Positions 29,205 through 36,052 of a stretch of 64,000 nucleotides of DNA are shown in pieces; the stretch's first letter is position 1; each line of letters begins with the position of its first letter. Both the position numbers and the translations under genes were made by a program. This DNA comes from Rhodobacter viridis (lineage in GTDB: Bacteria; Pseudomonadota; Alphaproteobacteria; Rhodobacterales; Rhodobacteraceae), in assembly GCF_003217355.1 (NCBI RefSeq), contig NZ_QJTK01000006.1, positions 145,053 through 209,052 on the forward strand, written 5' to 3'. Under the pieces are notes generated by a model. That model was not told where the DNA came from, did not search any database, and was given only the letters and a program-made list of their open reading frames with translations.

Positions 29205-30368
29205 TCAGTTCGGCAGGGCGAAGACCTGACCGGGATAGATCCGGTTGGGATCACGGATCTGGTCGCGGTTCGCCTCGAAGATCTGCACGTAAAGATAAGG
29301 ATCGCCATAGGTTTCGCGCGCGATCGCCCAAAGCGTGTTGCCGCTCGCGATGGTGATGATGCGGCTGCGGGCGGGCGCGGCGGCGGCACTGTCGGACACC
29401 GGTGCGGCCGCGGGCGCAGGCGGCGGGGCGATGCCTTCGAAGCCCTGCTCGGCGCGGGAAAGCACCTTGCCCGCGGCATCGAGCGCATCGACGCGCAGGC
29501 TGTGCGGCCCGGGCTTCGCGGCGGGCAGCTGCATGGTGAAGCCGCCCTCGGCGCCGCCCTGCACCAGCCCGACCTCGGCATTGTCGACATAGGCGCGCAG
29601 AAGCGCCCCCTTCGGTGCGCCGCGGCCCGAGATGGTGATCTTGCCATCAGGGGCCAGCGCGAGCGTGTCGATCACAAGCGTCGCCGAGACGCCCGCGAGC
29701 ACGCGCGGCGTGCCGGTCGCATCGGTGAGAAGCGGCTTTTCCGCCAGAACCTGCGCCGCGTCGACCTCTGCCGCGACAGTCGCGGGGGCGGCGCCTTTGG
29801 CGGTCGCAGCCTCGGCCACGGCCAAGGGGCTCGGCGCGACGGTCAGGCTTTCTTCCGACATTTTCGCCACGCCATCGGTCCCGGTCACCCGCAGCCGCAA
29901 GGCGCGCGGCGCGGCCGAGGGCTCGGCCGAGGTGACCGAGGCGAAGGCGCCCTGATCGTTGGCGGTGACGGTGTCGATGACCTTGCCATCGAGCAGCAAC
30001 TCGACCTTGGCGCCGGGGGCGACATCGCCCGCCAGCGTCAGCGCCCCGGCGGGAGTGACGCGCAAGGTGTCAAAGCGGGCGACGGGGGCCGCGGCAGGCG
30101 CAGCAGGGGCAGGCGTCACCGGCGCAGCGGCGACGGGGGCCAGAGCGGGCGCCGGAGCGGGCGGCGCCGTCCTGGCGGGCTCGATCACCGGCGCGGGGTC
30201 GGGCGCCGGCACCGCAGCGACCGGAGTGGCCGCCGGTTCGGGCTTTTGCACCGCCGCAGGCTGGGGAGCGTCCTGCCCCAGAGACCAGAAGGTTGCGACA
30301 GCGGCGACCACGATCCCTGCGGCCCCGCCGCCCACCACAACGCCCAGCGTCCTGTTGCCCTCGGCCAT
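29205..30368 (-). CDS. LysM domain protein with N-terminal membrane anchor and Pro/Ala linker
   Basis: The 387-residue protein starts MAEGNRTLGVVVGGGAAGIV, an N-terminal membrane anchor, followed by a long Ala/Pro/Val-rich linker (about 35-110). Ig-like/Ca-binding-like segments follow (LTLAGDVAPGAKVELLLDGK; KITISGRGAPKGALLRAYVD). A C-terminal LysM domain binds peptidoglycan (SGNTLWAIARETYGDPYLYV, then IYPGQVFALP). It is probably periplasmic and tied to the wall, as in the common alphaproteobacterial LysM proteins; the function is unknown. It is divergent from the LOG gene by 139 nt. Confidence 0.85.
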   Translation of the reverse strand: MAEGNRTLGVVVGGGAAGIVVAAVATFWSLGQDAPQPAAVQKPEPAATPVAAVPAPDPAPVIEPARTAPPAPAPALAPVAAAPVTPAPAAPAAAPVARFDTLRVTPAGALTLAGDVAPGAKVELLLDGKVIDTVTANDQGAFASVTSAEPSAAPRALRLRVTGTDGVAKMSEESLTVAPSPLAVAEAATAKGAAPATVAAEVDAAQVLAEKPLLTDATGTPRVLAGVSATLVIDTLALAPDGKITISGRGAPKGALLRAYVDNAEVGLVQGGAEGGFTMQLPAAKPGPHSLRVDALDAAGKVLSRAEQGFEGIAPPPAPAAAPVSDSAAAAPARSRIITIASGNTLWAIARETYGDPYLYVQIFEANRDQIRDPNRIYPGQVFALPN

Positions 30369-30507
30369 GCTGTCCTTCCTCCCTGCGGCCCCAGCCCCTG
30401 AGAACCTGCGGCCCCGGCGTTGTCCGCCGCTTGCTTGCGACCATCTGACCCGGTATCCCTGCCAAAAGCAACACCTCGCCCGCGATTTCCAGCACGAAAG
30501 CAACGCC

Positions 30508-31068
30508 ATGTCCGCCAAACCCGCCCCCTCGGTCTGCGTCTTCTGCGGCTCACGTCCCGGCCTCCGCCCCGCCTATGCAAAGGACGCCCGGGCGACCGGC
30601 GAAATGCTCGCCGCGCGCGGCTGGCGGCTGGTTTACGGCGCGGGGGATGTGGGGCTGATGGGCGAGGTCGCCCGCGCGGCACAGGCGGCGGGGGCCGAAA
30701 CCTTCGGAGTGATCCCCGAGCATCTCTTCAAGCTTGAAGTCGGCAAGCGCGATCTGACCACCTTCGTCGTTACAGAGAACATGCACGAGCGCAAGAAGGT
30801 GATGTTCATGAACTCGGATGCGATCGTCGTGCTGCCGGGCGGCGCGGGCAGCCTTGACGAGTTCTACGAGGTGCTGACCTGGCGCCAGCTCGGCCTGCAT
30901 GCGAAGCCGATCCTGCTTCTGAACACCGAGGGCTATTGGGACCCGCTTCTGGCGCTGAATGCCCATGTCGTGGCCGAGGGCTTCGCGGGCGCAAGCCTGC
31001 TGGACGGCGTGATGACCGTGGCGACGGTGGCAGACCTCGAAGCCGCGCTTGAAACCGCCCTTGGCTGA
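30508..31068 (+). CDS. LOG-family nucleotide 5'-monophosphate phosphoribohydrolase (TIGR00730)
   Basis: The 186-residue protein has the lysine-decarboxylase-like/LOG fold: SVCVFCGSRPGLRPAYAKDA at the start, LVYGAGDVGLMGEVARAA near residue 41, MHERKKVMF near 92, and the diagnostic PGGAGSLDEFYE (family PGGxGTxxE, here with Ser for Thr) near 109. These enzymes release the base from cytokinin-type or AMP nucleotides; the older name lysine decarboxylase is wrong. Length and motifs are complete. Confidence 0.93.
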   Translation: MSAKPAPSVCVFCGSRPGLRPAYAKDARATGEMLAARGWRLVYGAGDVGLMGEVARAAQAAGAETFGVIPEHLFKLEVGKRDLTTFVVTENMHERKKVMFMNSDAIVVLPGGAGSLDEFYEVLTWRQLGLHAKPILLLNTEGYWDPLLALNAHVVAEGFAGASLLDGVMTVATVADLEAALETALG

Positions 31069-31087
31069 AAACGCAACGGGAGCAAGA

Positions 31088-31212
31088 GGGGGCGCTGCCC
31101 CCCGTCCCTGCGGGACTCCCCCCGGCGTATTTGAGCCAAGAAGAAACCCGCAATTCTCCTGGCCGAAATACGCCCGGGGGTGATTGGCGAAGCCAGAGGG
31201 GGCGGCGCCCCC
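31088..31212. repeat. Mosaic palindromic intergenic element, copy 6 (symmetric composite)
   Basis: The best-formed composite. GC hairpin GGGGGC-GCT-GCCCCC (31088-31102), then the palindrome 31118-31180 with arms starting CCCCCGGCGTATTTGAGCCA and ending GAAATACGCCCGGGGG. A linker, TGATTGGCGAAGCCAGA, and a second GC hairpin GGGGGC-GGC-GCCCCC (31198-31212), one base from the rarD stop, complete it. It lies between the convergent LOG and rarD genes and would terminate both. Confidence 0.88.
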
Positions 31213-31213
31213 T

Positions 31214-32098
31214 TCAGCCTTTCGTCCGGAGCGCGGCGGCCGAGTAAAGCGCCAGCGCCCCCCAGATCATCGCGAAGGCGATGCCATGGGCGCGGGTGAA
31301 GGGCTCGGCGAAGACCGCGACAGCGACCATGAATTGCAGCGTCGGGTTGAGATATTGCACAAGCCCGATCGTCGCCATCCGCACCCGCTGCGCGGCATAG
31401 GAAAACAGCATCAGCGGCCCGCCCGTCATCACCCCGGAAAAGGCGAGCATCAGCGAATGGCCGAGGTCATTGCCGAAATGCCCCGAGCCGGGGGCGCGGC
31501 CGAACCAGCCGAAATGCGCCGCCGCCAGCACCAGCGCTGCGAGCGGCGCCAGAAGCACCACCTCGGCCAGGACCGAGACGACCGAGGGCACCGAAAGCTT
31601 CTTCTTCAGCAGGCCGTAAAGCCCGAAGGTGCCCGCCAGCATCAGCGCGATCCAGGGCGCGGCGCCCAAGGCCCAGGTCAAATAGCCCACCGCCGCCGCG
31701 GCAATCGCGATGGCCACGGCCTGCGCGCGCCGCATCCGTTCGCCGTAAAACACCATGCCAAGGGCCACGGCGACGAGCGGGAAGATGTAATAGCCAAGCG
31801 AGGCCTCGACCGCGCGGCCGTTCTGCACCGACCAGATGAAGCCGAACCAATTGAGCGAAATCACCACGGCGGCGGCGGCCACGATCCGCAGGTTTGACCC
31901 CGAGAGGGCGCGCGCCAGCACCGCCCACTGCCCCTGCACCGCGACGACCGCGCCCAGGAAGACCACTGACCAGAGCGTGCGATGGGCGAGCACCTCCAAG
32001 GGCGGCACCTCGGAGAGCGCCTTGTAATAGATCCCCGACAGCCCCCAGACACAGCAGGTCGCCACCATCGCGAAAAAGCCCTTCGTGGCGTCCTTCAT
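31214..32098 (-). CDS. rarD: RarD-type EamA/DMT superfamily transporter
   Basis: The 294-residue protein consists of two EamA repeats of five helices each. It starts MKDATKGFFAMVATCCVWGL and carries the RarD features GIYYKALSEVPPLEVLAHR near residue 20 and NGRAVEASLGYYIFPLVAVA near 92, and ends with FTRAHGIAFAMIWGALALYS. RarD proteins are inner-membrane metabolite exporters of unproven substrate; chloramphenicol sensitivity was reported for P. aeruginosa RarD. Divergent from the tryptophanase gene. Confidence 0.92.
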   Translation of the reverse strand: MKDATKGFFAMVATCCVWGLSGIYYKALSEVPPLEVLAHRTLWSVVFLGAVVAVQGQWAVLARALSGSNLRIVAAAAVVISLNWFGFIWSVQNGRAVEASLGYYIFPLVAVALGMVFYGERMRRAQAVAIAIAAAAVGYLTWALGAAPWIALMLAGTFGLYGLLKKKLSVPSVVSVLAEVVLLAPLAALVLAAAHFGWFGRAPGSGHFGNDLGHSLMLAFSGVMTGGPLMLFSYAAQRVRMATIGLVQYLNPTLQFMVAVAVFAEPFTRAHGIAFAMIWGALALYSAAALRTKG

Positions 32099-32321
32099 TG
32101 CCGTCTCCCGTCAGCCAAGGCGGCCACAGAACCCCGCCCCGCCGCGCCCGTCAATCCTGATCCCACCGCCTGACTTGACGGAAACGACGCAAGCTGCGAA
32201 ATTCGGCCTTGCAACCTCTTTGGGCGTCGAGCGCGGTCCGGATCTCCGGGCAACCGCGACGCTGGGCCCCATCGTGCGACGGTTGCCACGGTTTCATGGG
32301 GTCATTGTCAGGAGCCCCGTG

Positions 32322-33686
32322 ATGAAAACCATCATCGAACCCTTCCGCATCAAATCCGTCGAACCGATCCGCCTCACCTCGCGCCCCGAGCGCGAGCGGC
32401 TGGCGCGCGAAGCCGGGTACAACCTCTTCGGCCTGCACTCGGATGACGTGCTGATCGACCTTTTGACCGACAGCGGCACCGGCGCGATGTCGTCGCTGCA
32501 ATGGGCGGCGGTGATGAAGGGCGACGAAAGCTATGCCGGTTCGCCCAGCTTCTTCCGCTTTGAAGCCGCCGTGCAAAATCTGATGCCGTTCAAGCACATC
32601 ATCCCGACGCATCAGGGACGCGCCGCCGAGGCGATCCTGTTCTCGATCTTCGGGGGCAAGGGCAAGCGCATCCCCTCGAACACGCATTTCGACACCACCC
32701 GCGGCAATATCGAGGCCTCGGGCGCCATTGGCGATGATCTGGTGATTGCCGAAGGCAAGGATCCGCAAAGCCTGCATCCGTTCAAGGGCAACATGGATCT
32801 GGCCCGGCTCGAGGCCTATCTGACCGAGCACCATGAAAGCGTGCCTTTGGTGATGATCACCATCACCAACAACGCGGGCGGCGGCCAGCCGGTCAGTTTG
32901 GCCAATATCCGTGCCGTCGCCGATCTGGCGCATCGGTTTGGCAAGCCCTTCCTCATCGACGGTTGCCGCTTTGCCGAGAATGCCTGGTTCATCAAGACCC
33001 GCGAGGAGGGTCAGGCGGATCGGAGCATCCCCGAGATCGTGCGCGATTGCTTCTCGGTCGCCGACGGCATGACGATGTCGGCGAAGAAGGATGCGTTCGG
33101 CAATATCGGCGGCTGGCTCGCGCTGAACGATGACGATCTGGCCGAGGAAGCGCGGGGCCACCTGATCCGGACCGAGGGCTTCCCGACCTATGGCGGGCTT
33201 GCGGGCCGGGATCTGGACGCGCTGGCGCAGGGTCTGGTCGAGATCGTCGACGAGGATTACCTGCGCTATCGCATCCGCACGCATCAATATATCGTCGAGC
33301 GGCTCGATGCGATGGGCGTGCCGGTGGTGAAACCCGCGGGCGGGCATGCGGTCTTCATCGACGCGCGGGCGTGGCTGTCGCACATTCCGCCGCTGGAGTA
33401 TCCGGGGCAGGCTTTGGCGGTCGCGCTGTATGAAATCGCAGGCGTGCGGTCGTGCGAGATCGGCACGGCGATGTTCGGCCGTCAGCCGGACGGGTCCGAG
33501 AAACCGGCCGCGATGGATCTGGTGCGGCTCGCCTTCCCGCGCCGGACCTATACGCAAAGCCATGCCGATTACATCGTCGAGGCGTTCGAGGAGCTGGCGG
33601 CGACGAAGGACGATCTGCGCGGCTACAGAATCGTCAAGGAGCCGAAGCTGATGCGGCACTTCACCTGCCGGTTCGAGAAGCTCTGA
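32322..33686 (+). CDS. tnaA: Tryptophanase (PLP-dependent beta-eliminating lyase)
   Basis: Cleaves L-tryptophan to indole, pyruvate and ammonia. The 454-residue protein starts MKTIIEPFRIKSVEPIRLTS and has IIPTHQGRAAEAIL near residue 94, the PLP-lysine motif GMTMSAKKDAFGNIGG near 250, and LAFPRRTYTQSHADYIVEAF near the C-terminus. Tyrosine phenol-lyase is the alternative in this family. Here the substrate-site region reads CEIG (as VEIG in tryptophanase) rather than MERG (with the phenol-lyase Arg), and HFDTT has the tryptophanase-type Asp. AGGAG lies 7 nt before the ATG. No TnaC leader or tnaB permease is visible nearby. Confidence 0.9.
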   Translation: MKTIIEPFRIKSVEPIRLTSRPERERLAREAGYNLFGLHSDDVLIDLLTDSGTGAMSSLQWAAVMKGDESYAGSPSFFRFEAAVQNLMPFKHIIPTHQGRAAEAILFSIFGGKGKRIPSNTHFDTTRGNIEASGAIGDDLVIAEGKDPQSLHPFKGNMDLARLEAYLTEHHESVPLVMITITNNAGGGQPVSLANIRAVADLAHRFGKPFLIDGCRFAENAWFIKTREEGQADRSIPEIVRDCFSVADGMTMSAKKDAFGNIGGWLALNDDDLAEEARGHLIRTEGFPTYGGLAGRDLDALAQGLVEIVDEDYLRYRIRTHQYIVERLDAMGVPVVKPAGGHAVFIDARAWLSHIPPLEYPGQALAVALYEIAGVRSCEIGTAMFGRQPDGSEKPAAMDLVRLAFPRRTYTQSHADYIVEAFEELAATKDDLRGYRIVKEPKLMRHFTCRFEKL

Positions 33687-33697
33687 GGCGCAGGTCG

Positions 33698-33912
33698 ACT
33701 TGGCCGAGGCCATCGCCGAGGCCACGCGTGGCATTTGCCCCATGACCGCCGAGGGCCCAAAGGCCCTCGGCCTGCGCCCGCCCCGCCATCGGCGGGCGCA
33801 TCCGCGCCGCCGGGGCGGGACGCAGGCCTCTGTCGCGCGGGCCGAAACGGTCGTGCCGCGCCGGGATCGCACCGGGCGGGGAAAGGCAGTGCCTTTCCTG
33901 ATCCGCCCGAAA
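33698..33912 (+). repeat. 216-bp dispersed structured repeat, copy 2
   Basis: Begins 12 nt after the tryptophanase stop and aligns over its whole length, in the same orientation, with 11578-11793. The end hairpin GGAAAGGCA-G-TGCCTTTCC and the middle stems GAGGG-CCCAAAGG-CCCTC and CGCCCGC-N-GCGGGCG are conserved. It is followed at once by the terminator shared with sodB. Confidence 0.8.
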
Positions 33913-33927
33913 TCCGGCGGTCAAAAC

Positions 33928-33957
33928 AAAACCGGCCCCCGCGGGGGCCGGTTTCTT
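33928..33957. terminator. Bidirectional intrinsic terminator, tnaA / sodB
   Basis: AAACCGGCCCCC-GC-GGGGGCCGGTTT is a perfect 12-bp stem, T-rich on both sides (TTTCTTT on plus, TTTTGTTTTG on minus), between convergent genes. Confidence 0.9.
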
Positions 33958-33975
33958 TACATCCGTCCATCAGCC

Positions 33976-34578
33976 TCACAGACGCGAGGCGACGTTTTCC
34001 CAGTTCACCAGCTTGTCGAGGAAGTTCGTCAGATAAGCCGGGCGCTTGTTGCGGAAGTCGATGTAATAGCTGTGCTCCCAGACGTCGCAGCCCAGAAGCG
34101 CGGTCTGCCCGAAGCAGAGCGGGTTCACGCCGTTTTCCGTCTTGGTGATCTTCAGCGCGCCGTCGGTGTCCTTGACAAGCCAGGCCCAGCCCGAGCCGAA
34201 CTGACCGGCGCCCGCAGCGGCGAAATCGTCCTTGAACTTCGCGACCGAACCAAACGCCTCGACCAGCGCCTTTTCCAGATCGCCCGGCATCTTCTTGTCT
34301 TCGCCCGGCCCCATCATTTCCCAGAACTGCACATGGTTCCAGTGCTGCGAGGCGTTGTTGAAGATCCCCGACTGCGCCACGGCGCCGGCGCAATAGGTGC
34401 CCTTGATGATCTCTTCGACCGATTTCGCTTCCCACTCGGTGCCCGCGATCAGCTTGTTGCCGTTGTCGACATAGGCCTTGTGGTGCAGGTCGTGGTGATA
34501 CTCGAGCGTCTCTTTCGACATGCCGAGCGCGGCAAGGGCGTCATGCGCGTAAGGAAGGGCGGGAAGTTCGAAAGCCAT
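33976..34578 (-). CDS. sodB: Superoxide dismutase, iron type
   Basis: Dismutates superoxide in the cytoplasm. The 200-residue protein starts MAFELPALPYAHDALAALGM. Metal ligands are His28 (EYHHDLHHKAYV), the His of SQHWNHVQFW, and Asp and His of GCDVWEHSYYIDFRNKRPAY. The active-site Gln is supplied by NNASQHWNH, the iron-type position, while manganese enzymes carry it near the Asp ligand (the segment here is GQTALLGCDVWEH). The C-terminus VNWENVASRL is typical. A bidirectional terminator follows the stop. Confidence 0.95.
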   Translation of the reverse strand: MAFELPALPYAHDALAALGMSKETLEYHHDLHHKAYVDNGNKLIAGTEWEAKSVEEIIKGTYCAGAVAQSGIFNNASQHWNHVQFWEMMGPGEDKKMPGDLEKALVEAFGSVAKFKDDFAAAGAGQFGSGWAWLVKDTDGALKITKTENGVNPLCFGQTALLGCDVWEHSYYIDFRNKRPAYLTNFLDKLVNWENVASRL

Positions 34579-34690
34579 TTGAGCGATCCTTTTACTCGGG
34601 TTCTGTTGCGACCAATTGAAGCACTGAAAGCCCCAAGGTCAAGGGTTGGCGGCAGATTTTCCCGCACAGCCCCCCTGCCCGAGGTGCACA

Positions 34691-34867
34691 TCACGGCTTC
34701 TTGGCAGCATCCTTGCGCGCCTCGGCGGCCGCCTTCATCCGCGCAATCAGATCATCCTTGGCCGCGCCCTTGCCATAGGGGTTCTTCGCCGAGCCCTTGG
34801 CATTGTGTTCGGAATGGCGCGGATTGTTCTTGTCAGGCCGCGCGCCCCCGGATTTCGAATAGTCCAT
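34691..34867 (-). CDS. Small highly charged conserved-type protein (58 aa)
   Basis: The frame reads MDYSKSGGARPDKNNPRHSE and continues through a Lys/Ala-rich helix, DDLIARMKAAAEARKDAAKK. GGGAG is placed 6 nt before the ATG at 34867. There is no signal peptide or membrane segment. The N-terminal half is disordered-looking (Gly, Asn, Pro, His) and the C-terminal half a probable amphipathic helix. It resembles short unannotated proteins common in this bacterial group; I cannot name a function. It lies between sodB and a secreted protein gene, all on the minus strand. Confidence 0.6.
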   Translation of the reverse strand: MDYSKSGGARPDKNNPRHSEHNAKGSAKNPYGKGAAKDDLIARMKAAAEARKDAAKKP

Positions 34868-34931
34868 GCTGATCTCCCGCTTTGCGCCTTCATCGCGCAA
34901 AGCGGGGCACAAGGCAACGCCGGATCGTGGC

Positions 34932-35372
34932 TCAGGGTGTCTGCCACGCGCTGCAGCTGCCGTCGGCCTGCTCGTCGCGATAGCCCGCGGGATAGATCAC
35001 GATCCGCGCCGAGCGGTCGGCCTTCTTCATCGTGAGCTTGAAATCCATGTCGGGCGCATAATCATCGCCCCCGGCCGTGGCCCCCACCGTGCCGAGCGAC
35101 CATTTCCAGGTGGTGCGGACGGCATTGTCGGTATCGACCACCGCAGGAACCGGCGCGTGGACAAAATCCATGCTGATGGGATCCACCACCTGCACCTCGC
35201 CCGAGGGGAACACGCCGACGAAAACCCCCTCCGGGATCACCTTGTGAACGTCGATCACGGGGAAACGGCACAGCATGACTTGCGTCCCCTTGGGGAAGGG
35301 CGACTTTTCGCGCGCAAACGCAGGAGAGACGGCCAGAACCAGAACAAGACCAGCGGAAAGAAGACTGCGCAT
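34932..35372 (-). CDS. Hypothetical periplasmic protein
   Basis: The 146-residue protein has a clear signal peptide cleaved after AFA at residue 20 (MRSLLSAGLVLVLAVSPAFA). The mature part starts REKSPFPKGTQVMLCRF and has one internal cysteine pair candidate (Cys34 and the Cys of DGSCSAWQTP near the C-terminus). It is predicted beta-rich and of unknown function. I recognise no family. The start is the ATG that gives the signal peptide. Confidence 0.65.
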   Translation of the reverse strand: MRSLLSAGLVLVLAVSPAFAREKSPFPKGTQVMLCRFPVIDVHKVIPEGVFVGVFPSGEVQVVDPISMDFVHAPVPAVVDTDNAVRTTWKWSLGTVGATAGGDDYAPDMDFKLTMKKADRSARIVIYPAGYRDEQADGSCSAWQTP

Positions 35373-35475
35373 CCAATGACTCCTGGGAACATCGGATCAA
35401 AGATGACAGCCTTGCGCGAAAAACAAAACAGAACCCGGTCAAACCGGCCTGCCACGCAATGTCGCAGAGGGAAGA

Positions 35476-35494
35476 AGGGGGGCAGAGCCCCCCT
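35476..35494 (-). terminator. GC hairpin after soxG
   Basis: AGGGGGGC-AGA-GCCCCCCT, a perfect 8-bp stem with a 3-nt loop, 3 nt past the soxG stop. It is of the same type as the hairpins next to corA, proB, the GNAT pair, rarD and the MoxR gene. Confidence 0.6.
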
Positions 35495-35497
35495 GTC

Positions 35498-36052
35498 TCA
35501 GAACAGCTCGCCGCCCTGCCGCGAGGAGACCTCGAGGATCCCCATCACATAGCCCGCGACCGAGCGGAAGCAGACGAGGCTCAACTCCTCGGGGCCCGAG
35601 CGCCAGATCGCCGCGGCGACCTGCGCGGCGCGGGTGCGGCGCATCTCGCCCGCTTTCAGGGTGGCGAAATCGACCGGGCAGAGCTTGGTCAGAACCTGAT
35701 CCGCCTTCGCCCCCGAAATCGTGAAGCGCGCCCGCGCGTCGGAGACGTTGGTCACCAGCGCATGTTCAAGATGCAGCGACTTCGCCAGACCCGCCGCCAC
35801 CGCGGGCGCGTCTTCGTAAGCGCAGATCACCAGAAGCTCGTCCGGGCTCATCCAGCCGGTGAACCGGCCCTTGTCGCCCGCCACGATCTCGCGGGCGCCG
35901 GGCAGCTTCAGCCCCTGCCCCGCCAGCGCGATCCGCGTGGCCGTCGCCGCCAGATCGGCGCGCAGGGTGATCATGCCGGTCACGCCCGCCTCGGTCACCG
36001 TGGCGAAACCGACATGGCTTTCGCCCTTGAGTGCAGAAACCGCCTCAGACAT
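35498..36052 (-). CDS. soxG: Sarcosine oxidase gamma subunit
   Basis: Gamma subunit of heterotetrameric sarcosine oxidase, which demethylates sarcosine to glycine with tetrahydrofolate as one-carbon acceptor. The 184-residue protein follows the SoxG pattern (TGMITLRADLAATATRIALA; LWRSGPEELSLVCFRSV-like text near residues 143-160, here IWRSGPEELSLVCFRSVAGY). Its start overlaps the soxA stop by 8 nt, and the operon order soxB-x-soxD-soxA-soxG supports the call. Confidence 0.92.
   Translation of the reverse strand: MSEAVSALKGESHVGFATVTEAGVTGMITLRADLAATATRIALAGQGLKLPGAREIVAGDKGRFTGWMSPDELLVICAYEDAPAVAAGLAKSLHLEHALVTNVSDARARFTISGAKADQVLTKLCPVDFATLKAGEMRRTRAAQVAAAIWRSGPEELSLVCFRSVAGYVMGILEVSSRQGGELF

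Noticed and set aside
30508..31068. Lysine decarboxylase
   Set aside because: Old database name for the PGGxGTxxE family; the enzymes are nucleotide phosphoribohydrolases.
32322..33686. Tyrosine phenol-lyase
   Set aside because: The segment CEIG and the HFDTT Asp match tryptophanase, not the MERG Arg and Thr of phenol-lyase.
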